A stretch of 35,845 nt of DNA from assembly GCA_902765305.1 (NCBI GenBank), contig CACWZI010000017.1:1-35845 (forward strand), in the 5' to 3' direction. Positions 8,285-15,352 of this stretch are shown here, in pieces. How positions within the stretch are numbered: the first letter of the stretch is position 1; the number at the start of each line of letters is the position of its first letter. This stretch comes from an uncultured Eubacteriales bacterium (GTDB lineage Bacteria; Bacillota; Clostridia; Christensenellales; Aristaeellaceae). A model generated the notes under the pieces. The model was not told where the DNA came from, did no database searches, and saw nothing but the letters and a program-made list of their open reading frames with translations. Position numbers and translations under genes: made by a program.

Positions 8285-9496
8285 TTATGCCGATCTCAGG
8301 GCGTCGATGGGATTGAGCTTGCTGGCCTTGCGGGCCGGGGCCCAGCCGAAGATGATGCCCACGGCGGCGGAGAAGCCCGCCCCGAGGACGATGGCGAAGG
8401 TGGAGATCACGAAGCTGGTGCCCATGACCCTGGACAGGATCAGCGACAGCGTCAGCCCGAGCAGTATGCCCAGCGCGCCGCCGATGACGGACAGCAGGAA
8501 CGATTCGATCAAAAACTGCGCCTGGATCTGCCAGGGAAGGGCGCCCAGCGCCTTTTTCAGGCCGATCTCGGTGGTGCGCTCGGTGACGGTGGTCAACATC
8601 ATGTTCATGATGCCGATGCCGCCCACGATCAGGGCGATGGAGGCGATGCCCGCCAGCAGGGCGCTGACCATGTTCAGCATGTTCTGCATCGTGTCCTCGA
8701 TGCTGGACATGTTCATGATCTCAAAGCAGTCCTCCTCGTAGCTGAACATGGCGTCCAGCTCGGCCTCCAGCTGGTCCGTGGCGGTTTCTGAGTCGATGCC
8801 CGGGGCCAGGTATACCGTGAAGCTGGTGACCACGTTGGCGCTGTTCAGCTTCAGGGCCGTGGTGTAGGGGATGAGTATGTCGGGGCTGCCGCTCATCAGG
8901 TCGCTGATGTTACTGCTGCCCTCCTCGGTCATCAGGCCGACCACCATGAAGGGAATGCTGCCGATGTACAGGTTTTCGCCGATGGGGTCCACGCCGTAGA
9001 AGAACTCCTCGACCATGTCGGTAGAGATGATGCACACCTGGGTCATGTTGTCCTCGTCGGTGAAGTTGATGGCCCGGCCCCGGGACAGAAGGTCGGCGTT
9101 TCGGGTGAAATAGTAGCCGTTCTTTCCGGAGACGGAGATGCCGGTCTTGTAGCTGCCGCCCCGGGAGACGCGGGCGTTCATGGCCACGCTGGGGGTGACG
9201 CCGTCCACGATGTCCATGGCGGCGAGGGTCGCAAGGTCATCGGTGGAAAGGCCGGATTTCAGATCGCTGCCCGTGACGGTGACGGTCAGCGTGCCGGCGC
9301 CCATGGCGCTGAAGGAGCTGGACAGAGAGCCGGAGAAGCCGTTGACCGTGGTGATCAGGGCGATGACCGCCGCCACGCCGATCAGTATGCCCAGCACCGT
9401 CAGAAACGAGCGCACACGGTTGCCCAGGATGTTGGAGAGCGACATCTTCACGCACTCGCCCAGCATGATGAACGTGGAACGCAATGAATCAAGCAT
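8285..9496 (-). CDS. MacB/FtsX-type ABC transporter permease
   Basis: The 403-residue permease has the MacB plan: an N-terminal cytoplasmic segment and TM1 (about 22-45, VRSFLTVLGILIGVAAVIALIT), a large extracytoplasmic domain (about 50-280), and three TM segments in the FtsX domain (about 285-400) with GGIGIMNMMLTTVTERTTEIGLKKALGA, the diagnostic FtsX/MacB sequence. It would work with the adjacent ATPase in mechanotransmission-type export of peptides, lipids or antibiotics, with no pore for small solutes. ATG lies at the edge of a 24-nt repeat shared with the ATPase 3' end, and the likely Shine-Dalgarno is GGAGGGAGG about 14-20 nt upstream. An 8-nt overlap with the small ORF upstream suggests translational coupling. 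Confidence 0.92.
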   Translation of the reverse strand: MLDSLRSTFIMLGECVKMSLSNILGNRVRSFLTVLGILIGVAAVIALITTVNGFSGSLSSSFSAMGAGTLTVTVTGSDLKSGLSTDDLATLAAMDIVDGVTPSVAMNARVSRGGSYKTGISVSGKNGYYFTRNADLLSRGRAINFTDEDNMTQVCIISTDMVEEFFYGVDPIGENLYIGSIPFMVVGLMTEEGSSNISDLMSGSPDILIPYTTALKLNSANVVTSFTVYLAPGIDSETATDQLEAELDAMFSYEEDCFEIMNMSSIEDTMQNMLNMVSALLAGIASIALIVGGIGIMNMMLTTVTERTTEIGLKKALGALPWQIQAQFLIESFLLSVIGGALGILLGLTLSLILSRVMGTSFVISTFAIVLGAGFSAAVGIIFGWAPARKASKLNPIDALRSA

Positions 9497-9624
9497 CTGC
9501 CGTGCCGCCTCCCTCCATGTCGGCCGCCCCCTCGCCCTGCGGGCGGGTCGCGGCTACGCGGGCCGGTGTCCTTCGGAACCGGCAGCCGCTAGTCGGCGGC
9601 ACGAGCGATGAAACAACGAATAGA

Positions 9625-9632
<8 letters not shown>
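9489..9632 (-). CDS. Small 47-codon ORF created by insertion between ATPase and permease genes
   Basis: ATG at 9632 overlaps the ATPase stop (ATGCATAA) and the TGA at 9489-9491 overlaps the permease start (ATGCTTGA). The frame is open across the whole inserted segment. The product (starts MHNLFVVSSLVPPTSG, ends EGGGTADA) is not recognised and its arginine/proline/glycine-rich middle looks like translated GC-rich repeat. Its likely use is to carry ribosomes from ATPase to permease. It is equally possible that it is only an accidental open frame. Confidence 0.35.

Positions 9633-9652
<20 letters not shown>
9493..9652. repeat. 24-nt direct repeats flanking a 112-bp inserted segment
   Basis: The 24-nt sequence at 9493-9516 recurs exactly at 9629-9652. 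One copy encodes the ATPase C-terminus (EGGGTADA), the other contains the permease start codon. The segment between them holds an imperfect palindrome (GCGGCT..CCGGT..ACCGG..AGCCGC). The layout is that of an insertion with duplication or a tandem duplication that later diverged. Confidence 0.85.
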
Positions 9653-10388
<736 letters not shown>

Positions 10389-10392
<4 letters not shown>

Positions 10393-11441
10393 CGGTTGCC
10401 ACCGCCTCCGTTGCCGCTGCTGCCGGACCGCTGGCCGCCCGTGCCGGTGCCTCGTTCGCCGCCGGACCAGTTGCCACGCTCGCCGGACCAGTTGCCCCGT
10501 TCTCCGGGCATGTTGCCGCCGGGCCCGCCCTGGGGCTGGTTGAATTGCTGGCCGCCGAACAGGCCGCTCAGCAGGCCGCCGGAGCTGGTCTCCTCGACCT
10601 TGGCCTCCGCGTAGACCTGATCGCCGTCGGAGAGGCCGCTGGTGATTTCGATGTAGTTGCCGTTGGAAACGCCGGTGGTGACGTTGACCTGCTCCAGCTC
10701 GCCCGCGTCGTTCTTCATCCAAACGAAGGCCTGGTTGGTGCTGTCGAAGCTCAGGGCATCCACCTTCAGGATCACGACGTCCTTCGCCTCCTCCTGGGGA
10801 ATGGTCACGGTCACCTGCATGCCGGGCAGGGCGTCGCCGTTCACGTCCACGTAGGCGGTGGCGGTGTAGTAGGCCACGTTGCCGGTGGAGGCCGAGATGT
10901 AGTCGATGGCCGCGATGCTGGATTCGTAGGTCTTTTCAAGGGCGGTGACGGTGACGGTGCAGGCCTGGCCCACCGCCACGTCGCCGATGTCGTATTCGTC
11001 CACCCGGAAGGTGACGCGCAGGTGGGAAAAATCCGCGATCTGGACCAGCGTATCGCCGGCGATGACGGAATCGCCCTCGTTGAGGCTCAGCACGTTTACC
11101 CTGCCGTCGAAATCGGCGCTGACGGTTTCGCCGTTGGCCAGCCGGATCAGCTTGTCGCCCTCTTTGACGTCCGACCCGGCTGGCGCGTAGATCGTCTTGA
11201 CCGTGCTGGACGAGGCTGCGGTGTAGCTGGCGCTGTCGATGAGCGCCAGGTTGCCGCTGAAGCTGAGGGCGTTGGAGATGCTGCCGGTGGTGGCGCTGTA
11301 GGTGTCATAGGTGGTGGTGTATTCCCGCTTCAGCGCGTTATACGCGTACCAGCCGATGCCAGCGGCCAGCGCCAGCAACAATACGATCAACAGGATCCGC
11401 CGCACCAGCTTTCGCCTGCGGGGCTTTCCGGATTTCATCAT
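10389..11441 (-). CDS. Membrane-anchored HlyD/MacA-like adaptor (first adaptor)
   Basis: The 350-residue protein has a basic N-terminus (KSGKPRRRKLVRR), one TM helix (about 16-35), a lipoyl-like half near TIYAPAGSDVKEGDKL and its mate SADFDGRVNVLSLNEGDSV, then the beta-barrel and membrane-proximal domains (GMQVTVTIPQEEAKDVVILKVDAL), as in MacA-like RND/ABC adaptors. The last ~45 residues are Gly/Arg/Ser/Asn-rich with repeated GERGNWSG units and are likely unstructured. ATG at 11441 is chosen for AAAGGACGG upstream; an in-frame ATG at 11504 lacks a ribosome site. It overlaps the ATPase gene by 4 nt and heads the exporter locus. Confidence 0.88.
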
Positions 11442-11547
11442 GGTGTCTACCGTCCTTTCCCATCGTTGGAAATCATTGTAGGCCAACAACCTAAATTCAA
11501 ACATAAATGTGCCGCTGGCATGGGAAAGAAAATGTGGACGACAAAAT

Positions 11548-11585
11548 GGAGCGGTAAGGCCGGTATGTACAGGCCTTACCGCTCC
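11548..11585 (-). terminator. Probable terminator of the aroE-family gene
   Basis: A perfect 14-bp inverted repeat (GGAGCGGTAAGGCC at 11548-11561 with 11572-11585, 10-nt loop) lies 22 bp after the aroE stop. On minus it is followed only by ATTTTG, so the U-tract is short. Confidence 0.6.
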
Positions 11586-11606
11586 GCTGCGTTGTATGGG
11601 GGGTTA

Positions 11607-12464
11607 TTACAGTCCGAATTCAGACTTCAGCTTCGCGTACATCACATCCCTGGGCGCTTTCCTGCCGGTCCACAGGGTGTAGTTGATCGCACCCTGGTTC
11701 ACCAGCATGCCGAGGCCGTCGATGGTCCTTGCGCCCCGGGCGGCGGCGCGGGTGAGGAAGGGCGTGTCCACGGGATTGAAGATCACGTCGCAGGCCACCA
11801 TGCCGGGTTGCACGGTGTCGAAGTCCACGTCCGGGCACTGGTCCCCGTGGGGATGCAGGCCCACGCTGGTGGCGTTGATCAGTATGTCGGTGCCATCGGG
11901 AACGCGGGCGGGGCCCTCCCAGGGGATGAAGCGAGCCTCGGCAGCGGTGTTATCCCGGATGACTTCTGCCAGGGCTTCGCCGCGCTTCTTGCTTCGGTTG
12001 ATCACGGTGACGGAAGCCGCTCCCGCCAGCGCGCATTCGACGCAGATGCTTCGCGCCGCGCCGCCCGCCCCCAGCAGGCAGACGGACTTGCCGGCCAGCG
12101 GGATGCCGGTGTCCGTCAGCGACTGTACGAAGCCCTTGCCGTCGGTATTCTCGCCGAACAGCGTGCCGTCCTCGCGGCAGACGACGGTGTTCACCGCGCC
12201 GATGACCCGGGCGGCCTCCGAGAGTTCGTCCATGTGCCTGAGCACGTTGATCTTGTGGGGCATGGTCAGGTTGACGCCTTTCATGTTGAAGGCGCGCACG
12301 CCGGCCATTGCGGCGTCCAGGTCGTCGGGCAGTACCTTGACGGTGATGTAGCGCCAGTTCAGGCCGTCGTGTTCAAAGCCCGCCTCCTCCATGACGCCGG
12401 TGGGGTTGCCGTCCACGGGATCCCCCAACACGCCGACCAGCTCCGCGCGATAGTTCTTTTCCAT
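11607..12464 (-). CDS. aroE: Shikimate dehydrogenase family protein lacking the SxS site
   Basis: The 285-residue protein has the AroE fold: catalytic segment NLTMPHK (65-71, Lys71), the partner acid in NTDGKGF (Asp108), the dinucleotide loop GAGGAARS (132-139), NRSKKR after strand 2 (NADP-type basic patch), NATSVGL and the C-terminal NQGAINYTLWTG. AroE reduces 3-dehydroshikimate in aromatic amino acid synthesis. The usual N-terminal HSxSP that binds substrate carboxylate is replaced by DGNPTGVM (18-25), so the substrate may differ (quinate-type or another hydroxy acid). The ATG has AGGAGG 8-13 nt upstream. It lies 31 bp after the DUF523 gene and is probably co-transcribed with it. Confidence 0.85.
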   Translation of the reverse strand: MEKNYRAELVGVLGDPVDGNPTGVMEEAGFEHDGLNWRYITVKVLPDDLDAAMAGVRAFNMKGVNLTMPHKINVLRHMDELSEAARVIGAVNTVVCREDGTLFGENTDGKGFVQSLTDTGIPLAGKSVCLLGAGGAARSICVECALAGAASVTVINRSKKRGEALAEVIRDNTAAEARFIPWEGPARVPDGTDILINATSVGLHPHGDQCPDVDFDTVQPGMVACDVIFNPVDTPFLTRAAARGARTIDGLGMLVNQGAINYTLWTGRKAPRDVMYAKLKSEFGL

Positions 12465-12495
12465 TGCCGATACCTCCTTTGTTGGTTTGTCGTAT

Positions 12496-12954
12496 TTATT
12501 CTATCAGCTCTTTCTGTATCAGCGCCTCCGCGTCCGCTTCGGTGTAGACCTCAACGCCCATCGCGGTCAGTCTCTCGGCGGCGATGCCATTGCCGGGAAT
12601 CCTGCGCCCGGAGAAGCTGCCGTCGTAGATCTCCCCGCAGCCGCAGGAAGGGCTTCGCGCCTTCAAAAGCGCAAGGTGCGCGCCGTAGAGCCGGGCAATA
12701 TGGCAGGCCTGTTCCGCGCCGCGGGAAAAGGCCGCGGTGACGTCTTTTCCTTCGCGGTTGACGACGCGACCGCCCTGGCGCTCGGCGGGCGTGCGGGGGG
12801 TGGGCAGGCCGCCCAGCTGCTCGGGGCAGACCGGGATCAGTTCGTAGCGTTCCATCAGCGCCTCCAGCGAAGGCAGCATCTGGCCGCCGCCGTCGTAGCG
12901 GCATTCGACGCCCAGCAGGCAGGCGCTGATGAGCATGCGGGGCCTTGAAGCCAT
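12496..12954 (-). CDS. DUF523 family protein
   Basis: The 152-residue cytoplasmic protein has the DUF523 pattern: ISACLLGVECRYDGG near the start, PVCPEQLGGLPTPR in the middle, and KARSPSCGCGEIYDGSFSG toward the end. The spaced cysteines (ACLLG, VCPEQ, SCGCG) look like a metal or Fe-S site, but the biochemical role of the family is not known to me. The start is taken at MASRPRML because GGAG lies 9 nt upstream and because family members begin close to the SACLLG motif; in-frame ATGs at 12969 and 12993 are alternatives. A promoter lies at 12998-13026, and aroE follows. Confidence 0.85.
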   Translation of the reverse strand: MASRPRMLISACLLGVECRYDGGGQMLPSLEALMERYELIPVCPEQLGGLPTPRTPAERQGGRVVNREGKDVTAAFSRGAEQACHIARLYGAHLALLKARSPSCGCGEIYDGSFSGRRIPGNGIAAERLTAMGVEVYTEADAEALIQKELIE

Positions 12955-12997
12955 CGTTATCATCTCCATCCGGAAACCAGATTTTGAATACAAGGGT

Positions 12998-13026
12998 ATT
13001 TTATCATGCTTTTATGTATCTGTAAA
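12998..13026 (-). promoter_or_regulatory. Promoter for DUF523-aroE
   Basis: On minus, TTTACA (13021-13026) and TAAAAT (12998-13003) are 17 nt apart, 44 nt before the chosen start codon. Confidence 0.55.
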
Positions 13027-13134
13027 TCCTGATTTGCCACCTGGATTGATTCGGTGTGTGGCCCAACAAAAGCTGGATTAATGGGGGCATAAGAATTCTT
13101 TTGTTAAAAAGTATAATTTTCAGTAAAAAACAGG

Positions 13135-13163
13135 TTGACAAACAAAGCGAAACATGCTATTAT
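13135..13163 (+). promoter_or_regulatory. Consensus sigma-A promoter for the 13170-13474 transcript
   Basis: A perfect TTGACA (13135-13140), a 17-nt spacer and TATTAT (13158-13163) form one of the best promoters in the window. No recognisable protein gene follows; a terminator lies 280 bp downstream. Confidence 0.85.
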
Positions 13164-13169
13164 ATTTCC

Positions 13170-13474
13170 AGAGAGAGGGAGAACAAAAACCTCTTGGGAG
13201 ATAGCAGATCTCCAATTCAGAAAGGAAAGGGAGGCGGTGCCATTGTACTATAGCGAAGCACAGACCATGGCCTGCATTTCCCGATTGAATATCAGATGAC
13301 AATTTCTCTCGGGACCAGGTTTCCAGCATGATGCGACAGGTCCACAATGTGAAGCGGAAATGATTGCTCATGGGAAATGCAGGCGCCCTTGATACTCCGG
13401 GACAGCGAGTTTCAAATAGAAAAACTCAATAGCTACAATCAATTCCCGCCGGCAGCAGATGCCGGCGGGTTCGT
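13170..13474 (+). ncRNA. Probable structured non-coding RNA, family unassigned
   Basis: The region runs from the predicted start site of a consensus promoter to an intrinsic terminator and has no recognisable coding capacity. Visible pairing: a 5' hairpin GGAGAT/ATCTCC (13197-13213); GTGC/GCAC around 13237-13261; a perfect 13-bp long-range stem GCCTGCATTTCCC (13268-13280) with GGGAAATGCAGGC (about 13371-13383); within it GGACC/GGTCC around a GCATgATGC mini-hairpin; and the 10-bp terminator stem. The multi-branched shape, strong promoter and strong ending suggest an abundant small RNA. It does not show the conserved cores I know for RNase P, tmRNA, SRP RNA or T-boxes; a divergent 6S-like rod cannot be excluded. 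An alternative is an untranslated leader with very short ORFs (see findings). Confidence 0.55.
13445..13474 (+). terminator. Intrinsic terminator of the structured RNA
   Basis: A perfect 10-bp stem CCCGCCGGCA / TGCCGGCGGG (13445-13454, 13460-13469) with a 5-nt loop is followed by TTCGTTTA. The U-tract is interrupted. Confidence 0.7.
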
Positions 13475-13495
13475 TTAGTGCAGGGGGGAGAGCTG

Positions 13496-13639
13496 ACCAT
13501 CAACACGACTACAAAGGTGATGAAGGGAAAGAAAGTCCTGTTCACTTATGCCAAGCCCAAGACCTTCAAGTTCACAAAGGCCAGCGTCACCCTGAAGCGT
13601 GGCACTGCCAATACTGATTTATCGAGCTGTGCTCGATAA
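13496..13639 (+). pseudogene. Fragment of a coding gene truncated by the repeat element
   Basis: An open frame without a credible start codon reads TINTTTKVMKGKKVLFTYAK, then a Lys/Phe/Thr-rich segment ending TLKRGTAN, and then enters the left palindrome of the element, stopping at a TAA inside it (13637-13639). The alternating Lys/Thr/Val pattern resembles strands of Ig-like surface domains, but no family is recognisable. Both the missing start and the element-supplied end indicate a remnant rather than a functional gene. Confidence 0.45.
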
Positions 13640-13911
13640 ATCAGTATTCAGGGATTAGGTTTTAGGTTTTAGGTTTTAGGTTTTAGGTTTTAGGTTTTAG
13701 GTTTTAGGTTTTAGGTTTTAGGGGTTAGGGGTTAGGGGTGGTGCAAATCCCTTCGGGATTTGTTTTAATTCAATGGAAACGGCAGGAGTTTCAACGTTTT
13801 TCAGCCTTTTAATCAAAAGAAATCCGCAGGATTTCCTCCTTCCCTAACCCCTAAAACCTAACCCCTAACCCCTCAAATACTGATTTGTCGCAGCGCGACA
13901 AATCAGTATTT
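13610..13911. repeat. Complete hairpin/TTTTAGG repeat element (two inverted halves)
   Basis: The left half has an 18-bp perfect palindrome (13610-13627 with 13631-13648, loop TGT), then TTAGG, nine perfect TTTTAGG heptamers (13660-13722), two TTAGGGG units, and an inner hairpin CAAATCCC/GGGATTTG (13744-13762). A ~55-bp spacer follows. The right half is inverted: inner hairpin GAAATCC/GGATTTC (13819-13835), degenerate CCTAA-type tract (about 13843-13870) and a 17-bp perfect palindrome (13875-13891 with 13895-13911). There is no ORF. Half copies occur at both window ends. It behaves like a MITE- or BIME-like intergenic element. Confidence 0.9.
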
Positions 13912-13956
13912 ACCTGTCACAACAACCACGGAAAAACTGCACAGAAGAACGATATG

Positions 13957-13985
13957 AAAAAAAACCCGCCCAATCAGGACGGGTT
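13957..13985 (-). terminator. Terminator of the tRNA operon
   Basis: On minus, AACCCGTCC, loop TGATT, GGGCGGGTT, then a run of eight T (13957-13964). The stem has one G-T wobble. It begins directly after the encoded CCA of tRNA-Cys. Confidence 0.92.
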
Positions 13986-13986
13986 G

Positions 13987-14061
13987 TGGAGGTGCCACCC
14001 GGATTCGGACCGGGGAATGAAGGTTTTGCAGACCTTTGCCTTACCACTTGGCTATGGCACC
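13987..14061 (-). tRNA. tRNA-Cys (GCA)
   Basis: The acceptor stem GGTGCCA/TGGCACC is followed by discriminator U and encoded CCA. The anticodon loop is CTGCAAA (anticodon GCA). The T arm contains GGTCCGAATCC. It is last of five tRNAs and runs into the terminator. Confidence 0.96.
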
Positions 14062-14096
14062 AAATTTCGGCGCACGCGCTGCGTTCGCCGTAATAA

Positions 14097-14172
14097 TGGA
14101 GCGGTAGACGAGACTCGGACTCGCGACCTCCACCTTGGCAAGGTGGCGCTCTACCAACTGAGCTACTACCGC
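14097..14172 (-). tRNA. tRNA-Gly (GCC)
   Basis: The acceptor stem GCGGTAG/CTACCGC is followed by discriminator U and encoded CCA. The anticodon loop is TTGCCAA, anticodon GCC. The D arm AGCTCAGTTGGTAGAGC is typical. Confidence 0.96.
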
Positions 14173-14175
14173 AAA

Positions 14176-14251
14176 TGGTGCCCAGGGACGGAATCGAACC
14201 ATCGACACGTAGATTTTCAGTCTACTGCTCTACCGACTGAGCTACCTGGGC
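14176..14251 (-). tRNA. tRNA-Phe (GAA)
   Basis: The acceptor stem GCCCAGG/CCTGGGC is followed by A and encoded CCA. The anticodon loop is CTGAAAA, anticodon GAA. The T loop is GGTTCGATTCC. Only 3 nt separate it from the next tRNA. Confidence 0.96.
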
Positions 14252-14254
14252 AGA

Positions 14255-14331
14255 TGGCGACGCGGAAGGGGCTCGAACCCTCGACCTCCAGCGTGACAGG
14301 CTGGCATTCTAACCAACTGAACTACCGCGCC
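14255..14331 (-). tRNA. tRNA-Asp (GTC)
   Basis: The acceptor stem GGCGCGG/CCGCGTC (one G-U) is followed by G and encoded CCA. The anticodon loop is CTGTCAC, anticodon GTC. Confidence 0.96.
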
Positions 14332-14334
14332 ACA

Positions 14335-14410
14335 TGGTGGGAACAACAGGGCTCGAACCTGTGACCCTTTGCTTGTAAGGCAAATGCTCTCCCAGCTGAG
14401 CTATGCTCCC
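14335..14410 (-). tRNA. tRNA-Val (TAC)
   Basis: The acceptor stem GGGAGCA/TGTTCCC (one G-U) is followed by A and encoded CCA. The anticodon loop is CTTACAA, anticodon TAC. It is first in the operon, 38 nt after the promoter -10. Confidence 0.96.
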
Positions 14411-14447
14411 AATTGTTCCTCGTTTGTCGCTCGCGGCGACATGTGAT

Positions 14448-14476
14448 ATATTACAACAAATCCCCCCTTTTGTCAA
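14448..14476 (-). promoter_or_regulatory. Promoter of the tRNA operon
   Basis: On minus, a perfect TTGACA (14471-14476), a 17-nt spacer and TATATT-type -10 TAATAT (14448-14453). The GC-rich stretch TCGCCGCGAGCGAC just after the start region could act as a stringent discriminator or small hairpin; that is inference. Confidence 0.85.
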
Positions 14477-14567
14477 TACCCAATTCCAGATTTTACGAAT
14501 TTAAACCGCATCTTAATCATTGCGCAAGGCACAGGGCCTTGTCGCGGGGATGTCGCATGCCCGGTTT

Positions 14568-15131
14568 TCAGCCCAGGTCCGCCTCGAACGCTTCGCCAAA
14601 GTCGAAGCCCTCGTCGCCGTCCATCAGGGGCACGCCGTCGTCCAAAAGCGCGCAGGCGCTGCCCACGATCTGAAGGGCGAAGTCGGGGGAGAGGGCCGCC
14701 TCGTCGGTACGGGTGAAGTCGAAGGCGAGCACGTCGCCCTCCGTGACGATCAGGTAAACGCTCAACCCGTTCCCGCCGCCGCTGAGCAGCACGTCGTAGA
14801 TGCCGGCGGTGCCCGGCTGGGTGCTTGTCAGGTTGGCCGCGCCCCAGGCGGCAAGGTCGTCCACGTTCCGGGCGGCCAGCCGTATGGCGAGGGTCGCGCT
14901 GCCCCGGTCGTTCGCGGCGGCATAGGCGGCGCCGTCCGGCGCGGCCATTTCCTGCCAGCCCTCCGGCAGGCAGAACTCGATATCAAGGGCGCTGACCTGG
15001 ACCCAGGCGCCGTCATAGCCGTCGTCAAAGGCTTCAAAGGCGTAATCATCCGCCCAATCCTCCTCGGCAGATACGGATGCAGACGCGAAGAGCAGCATGA
15101 GTGCCAGGATCGCGGACAGCCATCTTTTCAT
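14568..15131 (-). CDS. Secreted protein of unknown function
   Basis: The 187-residue protein begins MKRWLSAILALMLLFASASVSA, a type I signal peptide, followed by an acidic segment rich in Asp/Trp/Tyr. A globular alpha/beta region follows (DIEFCLPEGWQEM, then a strand pattern ending LAFDFTRTDE). The wording LPEGWQ near residue 50 is like small secreted or lipoprotein stress-type domains but I do not recognise a family. The start at 15131 is chosen because AAAGGAG lies 8 nt upstream; an in-frame ATG 21 nt earlier lacks a site. It has its own promoter (15164-15192) and is divergent from lon. Confidence 0.75.
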   Translation of the reverse strand: MKRWLSAILALMLLFASASVSAEEDWADDYAFEAFDDGYDGAWVQVSALDIEFCLPEGWQEMAAPDGAAYAAANDRGSATLAIRLAARNVDDLAAWGAANLTSTQPGTAGIYDVLLSGGGNGLSVYLIVTEGDVLAFDFTRTDEAALSPDFALQIVGSACALLDDGVPLMDGDEGFDFGEAFEADLG

Positions 15132-15163
15132 CGGAATCGCTCCTTTAAGCATGTACTGTTTCT

Positions 15164-15192
15164 ATTATAATGGATAGAGGCGGGAATGTCCA
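15164..15192 (-). promoter_or_regulatory. Promoter of the 187-residue secreted protein gene
   Basis: On minus, TGGACA (15187-15192), a 17-nt spacer and a perfect TATAAT (15164-15169), 33 nt before the start codon. Confidence 0.75.
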
Positions 15193-15292
15193 TACCCCGT
15201 GGCAAGGTGTGCCGATACCGGGGCCGTTGGCTGCCCATTCACTTTATACCCACCATTTACATTATGAGGTTGAAAACACCAGGCCAATTCCT

Positions 15293-15320
15293 TTGTAACT
15301 TAACACATCTAAGGTATACT
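15293..15320 (+). promoter_or_regulatory. Promoter of lon
   Basis: TTGTAA (15293-15298), a 16-nt spacer and TATACT (15315-15320), 32 nt before the TTG start. No CIRCE or CtsR-like operator was recognised. Confidence 0.6.
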
Positions 15321-15352
15321 GTAAACACCATTGTATACGGGGGAACCGATCA

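Noticed and set aside
10545-12740. Long plus-strand open frame of 731 codons
   Set aside because: It is the antisense of adaptor and aroE genes in GC-rich DNA, with no family resemblance and no ribosome site.
13170-13474. Retron msr-msd or group II intron RNA
   Set aside because: No reverse transcriptase gene is adjacent and no intron domain V pattern is visible.
13660-13722. CRISPR array
   Set aside because: Repeats are 7-nt tandem units with no spacers, and no cas genes are nearby.
13655-13740. Telomere of a linear replicon
   Set aside because: The TTTTAGG tract is internal, lies between hairpins and is repeated in inverted form. Bacterial linear ends are not built from such heptamers.
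13885-14364. Plus-strand open frame across the tRNA cluster
   Set aside because: It is antisense of five tRNA genes; peptides such as GLEPSTSSVTG are a known artefact of translated tRNA T-arms.
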